Positions 1-7,221 of a stretch of DNA of 47,454 bases are shown one piece after another. Numbering within the stretch: the stretch's first letter is position 1; the number at the start of each line of letters is the position of its first letter. The notes below the pieces were generated by a model that did no database searches, had not been told where the DNA came from, and worked only from the letters and a program-made list of their open reading frames with translations. The DNA is from Rhodocaloribacter sp964552015 (GTDB lineage Bacteria; Bacteroidota; Rhodothermia; Rhodothermales; ISCAR-4553), in contig CAZKFR010000020.1 of assembly GCA_964552015.1 (NCBI GenBank), forward strand, positions 1-47,454. Reading direction: 5' to 3'. The translations under genes were made by a program, and so were the position numbers.

Positions 1-70
1 GCCCCGTTGGGGACGACAGGGCAACGTCGGGCGCACTGTCAGCGTGCGGTCTGACAGGGCGACGCCCCGC

Positions 71-1192
71 TCACCGGTAGGCTTCGAGCGTCACCGGCAC
101 GGTCACCTCCTCGCCGTCGCGGAGGAGCGTCAGGTTGACCACCTCGCCGGGGTTGCGGCGCTCGAGCGCCAGGATGACGTCGTTGGGCGAGCGGACGGGC
201 TGCCCGTCGACGGCGACGACGATGTCGCCCAGGCGGAGGTAGCCGAAGCGGTCGCGCATGGTGGGACGGATGCCGGCCCGGGCGGCCGAGCTGCGCGGCT
301 CGACGTGGATGACGAGCGCCCCCTCGATGCCGAGCCGCCGCGTCACCTGCGCCGAGGCGAACTCGATCCCCAGGCTGGGCCGCCGCACCCGCCCGTAGGC
401 GATCAGTTCGGGCACCACCCAGTTGACCACGTCCACCGGGATGGCGAAGCCGATGCCGGCGTACGCCCCCGAGGGGCTGTAGATGGCCGTGTTGACGCCG
501 ATGAGGCGACCGGCCGAGTCGAGCAACGGCCCGCCCGAGTTGCCGGGGTTGATGGCGGCGTCCGTCTGGATCACGTCGCGGATGGGGATGCGGGCCACCG
601 ACTCGATCTCGCGACCCAGGGCGCTGATGACGCCCGTCGTGAGGCTCTGGTCGAGGCCGAAGGGGTTGCCGATGGCGAAGACGGACTGCCCCACTCGCAG
701 GTCCGACGAGGTGCCCACCGGGATGGGACGGAGCCGTTCGGCCGGTGCGTCGATGCGGAGCACGGCCAGGTCCTTCTCGGGCGCCGTCCCCACCAGCGAG
801 GCCTCCCAGGTCGTGCGGTCGGCCAGCGTCACGAGCGCCTTGTTGGCCCCCTGGATGACGTGGAAGTTGGTGATGATGTGGCCGTCGTCGTCCCACACGA
901 AGCCCGTCCCGGTGCCCCGGGGGATCTCGGTGACGTTCCACGAGAAGAAGTCGCGCTGCACCGTCAGCGAGGTGATGTAGACCACCGAGGGGGAGGCCTG
1001 CTCGAAGAGGGCGATGGTGGCCTTCTCCGCCTCGGTGAGGTCGGCCCGCGGCGTCACCGGGCGCGGGGCCGCCTGCTGCGCCGCCTGCCGCGCCATCGAC
1101 TGCCAGGTCGCCCCGCTCACGAAGCCGAGGACACCGATCAACAGGGCCACCACCAGGTGCCCCACGCGTACCGTGATCTGTCGATTCATCAT
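71..1192 (-). CDS. HtrA/DegP-like trypsin-type serine protease with one PDZ domain
   Basis: This is a membrane-anchored or periplasmic S1C-family protease of 373 residues. One hydrophobic segment (about residues 11-27) follows a short N-terminus and acts as anchor or signal peptide. The trypsin-like domain shows the triad in order: His111 (ITNFHVIQGA), Asp141 (EKDLAVLRID) and Ser219 (NPGNSGGPLLD). A single PDZ domain follows (about 270-370), with LGDIVVAVDGQPV typical of the peptide-binding fold. One PDZ domain makes it DegS/HhoA-like rather than DegP-like. Such proteases act in envelope protein quality control. The start is placed at one of two consecutive ATGs (1192 or 1189); a longer frame to 1354 would translate the divergent promoter region. 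It is divergent from the hydroxyproline operon and probably functionally unrelated to it. Confidence 0.9.
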   Translation of the reverse strand: MMNRQITVRVGHLVVALLIGVLGFVSGATWQSMARQAAQQAAPRPVTPRADLTEAEKATIALFEQASPSVVYITSLTVQRDFFSWNVTEIPRGTGTGFVWDDDGHIITNFHVIQGANKALVTLADRTTWEASLVGTAPEKDLAVLRIDAPAERLRPIPVGTSSDLRVGQSVFAIGNPFGLDQSLTTGVISALGREIESVARIPIRDVIQTDAAINPGNSGGPLLDSAGRLIGVNTAIYSPSGAYAGIGFAIPVDVVNWVVPELIAYGRVRRPSLGIEFASAQVTRRLGIEGALVIHVEPRSSAARAGIRPTMRDRFGYLRLGDIVVAVDGQPVRSPNDVILALERRNPGEVVNLTLLRDGEEVTVPVTLEAYR

Positions 1193-1359
1193 GCTGCTCT
1201 GCTGATTGATCCGCGCCAATATAGGGGTATCCCGGAAAGAACACAGGGATCCCGCCGCCGGATGCCGCCCTGCCACGGAGCAAAAAAATCTCGCTTTCGA
1301 ATGCAACTGATATATCAATTGTGTATATTCGATCCATCCTTCACCCGACCCCATGACCC
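1193..1359. promoter_or_regulatory. Divergent promoter/operator region of the hydroxyproline operon
   Basis: This AT-rich spacer separates the protease gene from the operon. It contains the perfect 10-bp palindrome TGATATATCA at 1308-1317, followed by TATATTCG at 1324-1331, which resembles a Bacteroidota -7 element. The palindrome lies about where an upstream promoter element would sit, so it could be an operator for the operon's own GntR regulator. No binding evidence is available; this is inference from position and symmetry. Confidence 0.4.
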
Positions 1360-2268
1360 ATGACGACGCACTGGCAAGGCGTTTTTCCCGCCGTCACGAC
1401 CAAGTTCACGGAAGACGGTCGCCTGGACCCCGGGGCCCAGGTGCGCCACACGGAAGCCATGATCGCGGCCGGCGTGCACGGCCTGATCGTGTGCGGCTCG
1501 CTGGGTGAGAGCAGCACCCTCTCGCCCGAGGACAAGCTGGCGGTGCTCTGCACCGTCCGCGAGGCGGCGGGCGGGCGCGTGCCGGTCCTCTGCGGCATCG
1601 CGGAGCGCGCCACGGCCGACGCCTGCCGCTTCGCCGAACGGGCGGCAGCCGAAGGCGCGGACGGCTTCATGCTCCTGCCGCCCATGCTCTATCGGTCCGA
1701 CCGCCGCGAGACGCTCACCTTCCTCCGCACCGTCGCCGCGGCCACCGACCGGCCCATCATGCTCTACAACAACCCTGTCGCCTACGGGGTCGACGTCACC
1801 CCGGAGATGTTCGCCGAGCTGGCCGACGAGCCCCGGTTCGTCGCCATCAAGGAGTCGTCGGACGACGTGCGGCGCATCACGGACATCGTCAACCTGGTGG
1901 GCGACCGCTACCGGATCTTCTGCGGCGTGGACGACATCGCGCTGGAGGCCCTCCTCCTCGGCGCCGACGGGTGGGTGGCCGGCCTGGTCTGCGCCTTTCC
2001 CGAGGAGACGGTGGCCCTCTACGAGCTGGCCCGGGCGGGGCGGCTGGCGGAGGCCCGGGCCCTCTACCGCTGGTTCATGCCGCTGCTGCACCTGGACGTC
2101 TCGACGAAGCTGGTGCAGAACATCAAGCTGGCCGAGGCGATGGTGGGGCTGGGCACCGAACACGTCCGTCCCCCGCGCCTGCCGCTCGAAGGCGAGGAGC
2201 GGGCGCGGGTCCGGGAGATCATCGCGGCGGCGCTGGCGAAGCGCCCCGCCCTGCCGGTGGCGCCATGA
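1360..2268 (+). CDS. DapA-family aldolase/deaminase, probable delta1-pyrroline-4-hydroxy-2-carboxylate deaminase
   Basis: This 302-residue TIM-barrel protein belongs to the dihydrodipicolinate synthase/N-acetylneuraminate lyase superfamily. The GSLGESSTLS loop (47-56) matches the family substrate-binding loop, Tyr136 lies in LYNNPVAYG, and Lys164 in VAIKESSDD is the Schiff-base lysine. The family includes DHDPS, sugar-acid aldolases and the hydroxyproline-pathway deaminase. Here it leads an operon with 4-hydroxyproline epimerase, a D-amino acid dehydrogenase and a semialdehyde dehydrogenase. The deaminase (pyrroline-4-hydroxy-2-carboxylate to alpha-ketoglutarate semialdehyde plus ammonia) is therefore the best reading. 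Its stop codon overlaps the start of the GntR gene (ATGA), indicating translational coupling. A second ATG lies 7 nt upstream, out of frame. Confidence 0.85.
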   Translation: MTTHWQGVFPAVTTKFTEDGRLDPGAQVRHTEAMIAAGVHGLIVCGSLGESSTLSPEDKLAVLCTVREAAGGRVPVLCGIAERATADACRFAERAAAEGADGFMLLPPMLYRSDRRETLTFLRTVAAATDRPIMLYNNPVAYGVDVTPEMFAELADEPRFVAIKESSDDVRRITDIVNLVGDRYRIFCGVDDIALEALLLGADGWVAGLVCAFPEETVALYELARAGRLAEARALYRWFMPLLHLDVSTKLVQNIKLAEAMVGLGTEHVRPPRLPLEGEERARVREIIAAALAKRPALPVAP

Positions 2269-2930
2269 GCGAGACGCCTGCCGCCCCCGCGCCGACGCTG
2301 GCCGCCCGCGCCTACGACGTCGTCGAGGAGATGATCGTCACGCTGAAGCTGCCGCCCGGTCACGTCTTCTCCGAGGCCGCGTTGAGCCGCCGGATCGGCA
2401 TCGGGCGGACGCCGCTGCGCGAGGCGCTCCAGCGGCTGGCCGCCGAGGGCCTCGTGGTGGCCCTCCCCCGCCGGGGCATGATGGTGACCGAGATCAAGCT
2501 CCAGGACATCTTCGCCCTGCTGGAGACGCGCCGCGTCCTCGACCGGCTCGTGGCCGGTCAGGCGGCCCGCCGCGCCACCCCGGAGCAGCGCGAGGCCCTC
2601 ACCACCTGTGCCGCTCTCCTCCGCGACACGGCCGCCCGCGACGACCTCGACGCCTTCATGCGGGCCGACCATGCCGGGGACGACCTGCTGGCCGCCGCCG
2701 CCCGTAACCCGTTCGCCGCGCAGGCGCTGGCCCCGCTTCACACCCACAGCCGCCGGTTCTGGTACCAGTACCGCCACGAGGGCGACCTGGGCCGCTCGGC
2801 CGACCTCCACGCCCGCCTGCTCGACGCCGTAGCCGCCGGCGACCCGGACGCCGCCGTCGCCGCCTCCGACGCCCTCATCGACTACCTCGACGCCTTCGCC
2901 CGAACCGTCACCTTCGGCGTGGCACCGTAA
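2265..2930 (+). CDS. GntR-family transcriptional regulator, FCD (FadR) subgroup
   Basis: The product has 221 residues. An N-terminal winged helix-turn-helix (about 10-75) contains FSEAALSRRIGIGRTPLREALQRLAAEGLV, given here as its two halves FSEAALSRRIGIGR and TPLREALQRLAAEGLV, the GntR signature. An all-helical FCD ligand-binding domain follows (about 80-210), with an acidic/His metal-site pattern including RADHAGDD and HTHSRRFW. The start ATG at 2265 overlaps the stop of the upstream deaminase gene, so both are made together. Local repressors of this subgroup commonly sense a pathway intermediate and release operators near the operon promoter. A perfect 30-bp palindrome begins 3 nt after its stop codon and could be a binding site. 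Confidence 0.88.
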   Translation: MSETPAAPAPTLAARAYDVVEEMIVTLKLPPGHVFSEAALSRRIGIGRTPLREALQRLAAEGLVVALPRRGMMVTEIKLQDIFALLETRRVLDRLVAGQAARRATPEQREALTTCAALLRDTAARDDLDAFMRADHAGDDLLAAAARNPFAAQALAPLHTHSRRFWYQYRHEGDLGRSADLHARLLDAVAAGDPDAAVAASDALIDYLDAFARTVTFGVAP

Positions 2931-2932
2931 AC

Positions 2933-2962
2933 GGGTTAACGTTGAACGTTCAACGTTAACCC
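2933..2962. repeat. Perfect 30-bp palindrome built from AACGTT units
   Basis: The 30 bases right after the GntR stop codon equal their own reverse complement, with GGGTTAACGTTGAAC as the left half. There is no T-run behind it, so it is not a standard intrinsic terminator. It may be an operator, an mRNA-stabilising hairpin, or one member of the repeat family found in all three of this operon's longer spacers. Confidence 0.8.
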
Positions 2963-2981
2963 ACCCGAACGTGCACCGCGC

Positions 2982-3022
2982 AACGCCCAACCTGTAACGT
3001 GAAACGCCCAACCTGTAACGTG
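2982..3022 (+). repeat. Two tandem 20-bp direct repeats, period 21
   Basis: The unit AACGCCCAACCTGTAACGTG occurs at 2982-3001 and again at 3003-3022, just upstream of the aldehyde dehydrogenase start. The period of 21 bp equals two helical turns and recurs in the spacer at 4661-4702 with a related unit. A GTG inside the first copy creates a false longer reading frame for the downstream gene. Confidence 0.85.
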
Positions 3023-3028
3023 CAACGC

Positions 3029-4627
3029 ATGACCCTCCACGGACAGCATCTGATCGCCGGCACCCCTTCCGGGGCGGGGCCGGCCGTGATCCAGGCCGTC
3101 AACCCCGTCACCGGCGAGGCGCTGGCGCCGGCCTACCCCGAAGCCACACCCGACGACATCGACCGGGCGCTGGACGCCGCCACGGAAGCCTTCCACGCGG
3201 GGCGCACGCGGACGCCCGAGGAACGGGCCGCGCTCCTCGAACGCATCGCCGACGAGATCGAAGCGCTCGGCGACGTCCTCATCGAGCGTGTGATGGCCGA
3301 GACGGGCCTGCCCGAGGGGCGCGTGCGCGGCGAGCGGGGCCGGACCACCGGCCAGCTCCGCCTCTTCGCCGGGGTCGTCCGCGAGGGCTCGTGGGTCGGC
3401 GCCCGCATCGACACGGCCGACCCGGACCGCCGGCCCGTGCCGAAGCCGGACGTACGGCGGATGCTCCTCCCCCTCGGCCCCGTGGTCGTCTTCGGCGCCA
3501 GCAACTTCCCGCTGGCCTTCTCCGTGGCCGGCGGCGACACCGCCTCGGCGCTGGCGGCGGGCTGCCCGGTGGTGTGCAAGGCCCACCCGGCGCACCCCGG
3601 CACCTCGGAACTGGTGGGCCGCGCCATCGACCGGGCCGTGGCGGCCACCGGCTTCCCGCCCGGCACCTTCTCCCTCCTCCACGGCGCCACCCCCGAGACG
3701 GGGCTGGCGCTGGTGCGGCACCCGCAGGCGCGGGCCGTGGGCTTCACCGGCTCGCTCCGCGCTGGCCGCGCCCTCTTCGACGCCGCCGCCGCGCGTCCCG
3801 ACCCCATCCCCGTCTACGCCGAGATGGGGAGCGTCAACCCGGTCTTCCTCCTCCCCGGCGCCCTGAGCGACCGGGGCGAGGCGCTGGCCGAAGGGCTCGC
3901 CGCCTCCGTGACCCTCGGGGCCGGGCAGTTCTGCACCAACCCCGGCCTCGTCTTCGCCCCGCGCGGCGACGCCCTCGACGCCTTCCTCGGCCACCTGGGC
4001 GCCGTGCTGGCCACCACCTCCGCCGGGACGATGCTCCACGCCGGCATCCGGGTCGCCTACGAGGCCGGCCTCGACCGCTGGCAGGCCACCGAGGGCGTCC
4101 GCCCCGTCGCCGCCGGCCCGACCGACGACACCGCCACGCCGGCCCGGCCCGCCGTCTTCACCACCGACGCCGAGACCTTCGCCCGGAACCCGCACCTGCA
4201 CGAGGAGGTCTTCGGCCCGGCCACGCTGGTGGTACAGTGCGACGACCCCGCCACGTTCGAGCGCCTCGCCCGAAGGCTCGAAGGCAACCTGACGGCCTCG
4301 CTCCACGGCACCGGGGACGACCTCCGCGCCCACGCAGGTCTCATCCGTATCCTCGAGGACCGCGTCGGGCGGCTCATCTTCAACGGCTTCCCCACGGGCG
4401 TGGAGGTGTGCCACGCCATGCACCACGGCGGTCCCTACCCCGCCACCACCGACGTGCGCTCCACCTCGGTCGGCACCGCCGCCATCTTCCGCTTCGCCCG
4501 GCCCGTCTGCTACCAGAACTTCCCGCAGGCGGCCCTCCCCCCCGAACTCCGCGACGACAACCCGCGTGGCCTCTGGCGCCTCGTCGACGGCACGTTCACG
4601 CGGGAGGCGTTGCACGTTGAACGTTGA
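3029..4627 (+). CDS. Alpha-ketoglutarate semialdehyde dehydrogenase (aldehyde dehydrogenase superfamily)
   Basis: This 532-residue NAD(P)-dependent aldehyde dehydrogenase oxidises 2,5-dioxopentanoate to alpha-ketoglutarate, the last step of hydroxyproline breakdown. Visible catalytic elements are Asn159 (FGASNFPLAF), Lys184 (VVCKAHP), Glu265 (AEMGSVNP) and the nucleophile Cys302 (GAGQFCTNPG), plus the FTGSLRAG cofactor loop near 239. Length and the AGQFCTNPG context fit the type III KGSADH group, though substrate assignment rests mainly on operon context. The start is the ATG at 3029; an upstream in-frame GTG at 2999 lies inside the tandem repeat. The last codons (LHVER) are themselves made from the AACGTT-type repeat, suggesting the repeat spread into the gene end. 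Confidence 0.88.
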   Translation: MTLHGQHLIAGTPSGAGPAVIQAVNPVTGEALAPAYPEATPDDIDRALDAATEAFHAGRTRTPEERAALLERIADEIEALGDVLIERVMAETGLPEGRVRGERGRTTGQLRLFAGVVREGSWVGARIDTADPDRRPVPKPDVRRMLLPLGPVVVFGASNFPLAFSVAGGDTASALAAGCPVVCKAHPAHPGTSELVGRAIDRAVAATGFPPGTFSLLHGATPETGLALVRHPQARAVGFTGSLRAGRALFDAAAARPDPIPVYAEMGSVNPVFLLPGALSDRGEALAEGLAASVTLGAGQFCTNPGLVFAPRGDALDAFLGHLGAVLATTSAGTMLHAGIRVAYEAGLDRWQATEGVRPVAAGPTDDTATPARPAVFTTDAETFARNPHLHEEVFGPATLVVQCDDPATFERLARRLEGNLTASLHGTGDDLRAHAGLIRILEDRVGRLIFNGFPTGVEVCHAMHHGGPYPATTDVRSTSVGTAAIFRFARPVCYQNFPQAALPPELRDDNPRGLWRLVDGTFTREALHVER

Positions 4628-4702
4628 AACGTTGCACGTTGAGGTTCCCGAACGACGCATACGTGTAACCCGAAACGCACAACGTGTAACCCGAAACGCA
4701 CA
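4610..4702 (+). repeat. AACGTT-rich spacer repeats with a second 21-bp tandem pair
   Basis: Several AACGTTG/CACGTTG units overlap the end of the dehydrogenase gene. They are followed by two copies of the unit ACGTGTAACCCGAAACGCAC at 4661-4680 and 4682-4701, again with period 21. The block ends directly before the epimerase start codon. Confidence 0.8.
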
Positions 4703-4707
4703 ACCCT

Positions 4708-5709
4708 ATGTCCCGCCACACCTTCTTCTGCATCGACGCCCACACGTGCGGCAACCCGGTGCGGGTCGTCGCCGGGGGCGGGCCGCCGCTCGAAGGCGAC
4801 ACGATGCGCGCGCGCCGGCAGCACTTCCTGGCCGAGTACGACTGGATCCGCACCGGGCTGATGTTCGAGCCGCGCGGGCACGACATGATGTCCGGCGCGA
4901 TCCTCTACCCGCCCACCCGCGACGACTGTGACGTGGCGATCCTGTTCATCGAGACGAGCGGCTGCCTGCCCATGTGCGGCCACGGCACCATCGGCACGGT
5001 GACGGTGATGATCGAGCACGGGCTGGTGACCCCGCGCACCCCCGGCGTGGTCCGGCTGGACACCCCCGCCGGCCGCGTCGACGCCCACTACACGCTGGAG
5101 GGCGCGCGCGTCCGGTCGGTGCGGCTGGTCAACGTGCCGGCCTTCCTGGCCGCCGAGGGGCTGACCGTCGAATGCCCCGACCTGGGGACGCTGACCGTGG
5201 ACGTAGCCTACGGGGGGAATTTCTACGCCATCGTCGACCCGCAGGAGAACTACCGCGACCTGGCCGACCACACCGCCGCCGACCTGATCCGGTGGAGCCC
5301 CGTGATCCGGGCCCGGCTGAACGAGGCGCACACGTTCGTACACCCCGAGGATCCGACGATCCGGGGGCTCAGCCACGTCCTCTGGACCGGCGCGCCCACG
5401 AAGCCGGAGGCCGACGCCCGCAACGCCGTCTTCTACGGCGACAAAGCCATCGACCGCTCGCCGTGCGGCACGGGCACCTCGGCCCGCATGGCGCAATGGG
5501 CCGCCCGGGGACGCCTCGACGTGGGCGACACGTTCGTGCACGAGAGCATCATCGGGAGCCTCTTCCACGGACGCGTGGAGGGACGCACCACCGTCGGCGG
5601 GCGCGAGGCCATCATCCCCAGCATCGCCGGATGGGCCCTCGTCACCGGGCTGAATACCATCTTCATCGACGACGAAGACCCGTACGCCCACGGGTTTCAG
5701 GTGGTGTGA
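4708..5709 (+). CDS. 4-hydroxyproline epimerase (proline racemase family)
   Basis: This 333-residue cofactor-independent epimerase converts trans-4-hydroxy-L-proline to cis-4-hydroxy-D-proline. Both catalytic cysteines are present: Cys90 in LPMCGHGTIG and Cys253 in DRSPCGTGTSARMA, with Asp249 beside the second. Having Cys at both positions separates epimerases from the trans-3-hydroxyproline dehydratases, which carry Thr at the second site. Proline racemases share the fold, so specificity for the hydroxylated substrate comes from operon context (deaminase, D-amino acid dehydrogenase, semialdehyde dehydrogenase). The ATG at 4708 follows the repeat block with no clear Shine-Dalgarno sequence. 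Confidence 0.9.
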   Translation: MSRHTFFCIDAHTCGNPVRVVAGGGPPLEGDTMRARRQHFLAEYDWIRTGLMFEPRGHDMMSGAILYPPTRDDCDVAILFIETSGCLPMCGHGTIGTVTVMIEHGLVTPRTPGVVRLDTPAGRVDAHYTLEGARVRSVRLVNVPAFLAAEGLTVECPDLGTLTVDVAYGGNFYAIVDPQENYRDLADHTAADLIRWSPVIRARLNEAHTFVHPEDPTIRGLSHVLWTGAPTKPEADARNAVFYGDKAIDRSPCGTGTSARMAQWAARGRLDVGDTFVHESIIGSLFHGRVEGRTTVGGREAIIPSIAGWALVTGLNTIFIDDEDPYAHGFQVV

Positions 5710-5718
5710 CACGCCGTC

Positions 5719-5785
5719 GTTGAACGTTGACCGTTGAACGTTTCACGTTGCCTGAAGTCCGAACGTTCAACCTTGAACGTTAAAC
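5719..5785. repeat. Third AACGTT-rich spacer repeat block
   Basis: The spacer between the epimerase and the dehydrogenase holds further degenerate copies, such as GTTGAACGTTGACCGTTGAA and GAACGTTCAACCTTGAACGT. They occur in both orientations, so the region can fold on itself. It belongs to the same family as the blocks near 2933 and 4610. Confidence 0.7.
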
Positions 5786-5803
5786 CCGAAACACAAAAAC
5801 GCC

Positions 5804-7030
5804 ATGCCAGATGTGATCGTCGTAGGAGCGGGGGCCGTGGGGCTGTGCACGGCGTACTTCCTCCGGGAAGAAGGCTTCGACGTGGCCGTGGTGGCGCGGG
5901 AGCCGGTGGGCACGGGCGCCTCGGCGGGCAACGCGGGGATGATCGTGCCGAGCCACGTGGTGCCGCTGGCCGCGCCGGGCGTCGTGAAGCAGGGGCTCCG
6001 CTGGCTCCTCCGCCCGGACAGCCCCTTCTACCTCCGCCCCCGCGCCGACCTCGCCCTGGCGCGCTGGCTGTGGACGTTCCGCCGGCACGGCACCGAGGCG
6101 CATGTGGCCCGCAGCGCCCCCCTGCTGCGCGACCTGAGCCTGGCTTCGGTCGAGCTCTTCGAAGCCCTGCAGGCCGACCTGGGCGACGTCGGCTATGCAC
6201 AGACGGGCCTGCTGATGCTTTTTCATACGGAGAAGGGGCGGCGGGCAAACCTGGAGGCGGCGGACCTGGCCGAACGCTGCGCGCTGCGCGTCGAGCGGCT
6301 CGACGCCGGAGCCGTGCGTGAACGCGAGCCGGCCCTGCGCACGCCGGCCACGGGCGCGGTGCTCTACCACGACGATGGCCGTGTGGACCCGGACGCCTTC
6401 CTCCGCGCGCTCGCCACCACCCTCGAAGCGCGGGGGGTGACCCTCCACACGGGGCGGACGGTCACCGGGCTCCTGCGGGAGGGCCGCGCCGTGGCCGGCG
6501 TGCAGACCGATGCGGGCGCGCTCCGGGCGCCGCAGGTGGTGCTGGCCGCCGGCGCGTGGTCCGGCCGGCTGGTACGGGACGCCGGCCTGCGCCTGCCGCT
6601 CCAGCCGGCCCTCGGCTACAGCCTCACCGTCCCCGCACCCGACGACGGCCCCCGCCTCCCCATGATCCTCACCGAAGAGAAGCTCACCGTCACCCCGATG
6701 CCCGGGCGGCTCCGCTTCGCCGGGACCCTGGCCCTGGTCGGCTTCGACGCCCGCATCGACCCGCGCCGGGTGGAGCCGCTGCGCCGCCTGGCCCGGACCT
6801 ACGCGCCCGACGCCGGCGCGCCGGTCTGGGCGGGCTTCCGCCCGTGCTCGCCGGACGGCCTCCCGTACCTCGGTCCCGTCCCCGGCACGCCCGGCCTGTT
6901 CGTCGCCACGGGCCATGGCATGATGGGCCTGACGCTCGCTCCGATCAGCGGCAAGGCCGTCGCGACCCTGCTCGCGGGCATCCCGCCGCCCCTCGACCTT
7001 GCCCCCTTCGCCCCGGATCGTTTCGCCTGA
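5804..7030 (+). CDS. FAD-dependent D-amino acid (cis-4-hydroxy-D-proline) dehydrogenase/oxidase
   Basis: This 408-residue protein belongs to the DAO/DadA fold. The N-terminal Rossmann motif GAGAVG (8-13) binds FAD, and SAGNAGMIVPSHV follows as in DadA-type enzymes. The C-terminal part contains FRPCSPDGLPYLGPV and TGHGMMGLTLAP, the conserved FAD/substrate end of the family. In this operon it should oxidise cis-4-hydroxy-D-proline to delta1-pyrroline-4-hydroxy-2-carboxylate, feeding the deaminase encoded first. No partner subunits (as in the three-subunit Pseudomonas enzyme) are visible, so a single-chain enzyme is likely. Sarcosine or glycine oxidases are alternative annotations on sequence alone. 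Confidence 0.85.
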   Translation: MPDVIVVGAGAVGLCTAYFLREEGFDVAVVAREPVGTGASAGNAGMIVPSHVVPLAAPGVVKQGLRWLLRPDSPFYLRPRADLALARWLWTFRRHGTEAHVARSAPLLRDLSLASVELFEALQADLGDVGYAQTGLLMLFHTEKGRRANLEAADLAERCALRVERLDAGAVREREPALRTPATGAVLYHDDGRVDPDAFLRALATTLEARGVTLHTGRTVTGLLREGRAVAGVQTDAGALRAPQVVLAAGAWSGRLVRDAGLRLPLQPALGYSLTVPAPDDGPRLPMILTEEKLTVTPMPGRLRFAGTLALVGFDARIDPRRVEPLRRLARTYAPDAGAPVWAGFRPCSPDGLPYLGPVPGTPGLFVATGHGMMGLTLAPISGKAVATLLAGIPPPLDLAPFAPDRFA

Positions 7031-7221
7031 AACGCAACTGCTTCCCGGCACCGTACGTACTGTATGGCTGTTCAGAACATGATCGACCCCCGCGGTTCGT
7101 CCCGCCACATTTGCACGCCGGAGGGCCACGCCTTACCTTGTCCTGTTAATGGCCTGGAAAACAGGGCTGTATCCGCCCTGCTCCCGCCTCGCCACCTCCC
7201 CGGGCCTCTGGGTGCCCATGC

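Noticed and set aside
36..57. Inverted repeat CTGTCAG/CTGACAG beyond the protease gene as terminator
   Set aside because: A 7-bp stem without a T-run on the minus strand; not convincing as an intrinsic terminator.
2999..3028. GTG start giving the aldehyde dehydrogenase ten extra residues
   Set aside because: The added codons come from the 21-bp tandem repeat; the ATG at 3029 gives the normal family N-terminus.
2982..4702. Tandem 21-bp repeats considered as CRISPR
   Set aside because: Only two units per block with one-base separation, no unique spacers and no cas genes.
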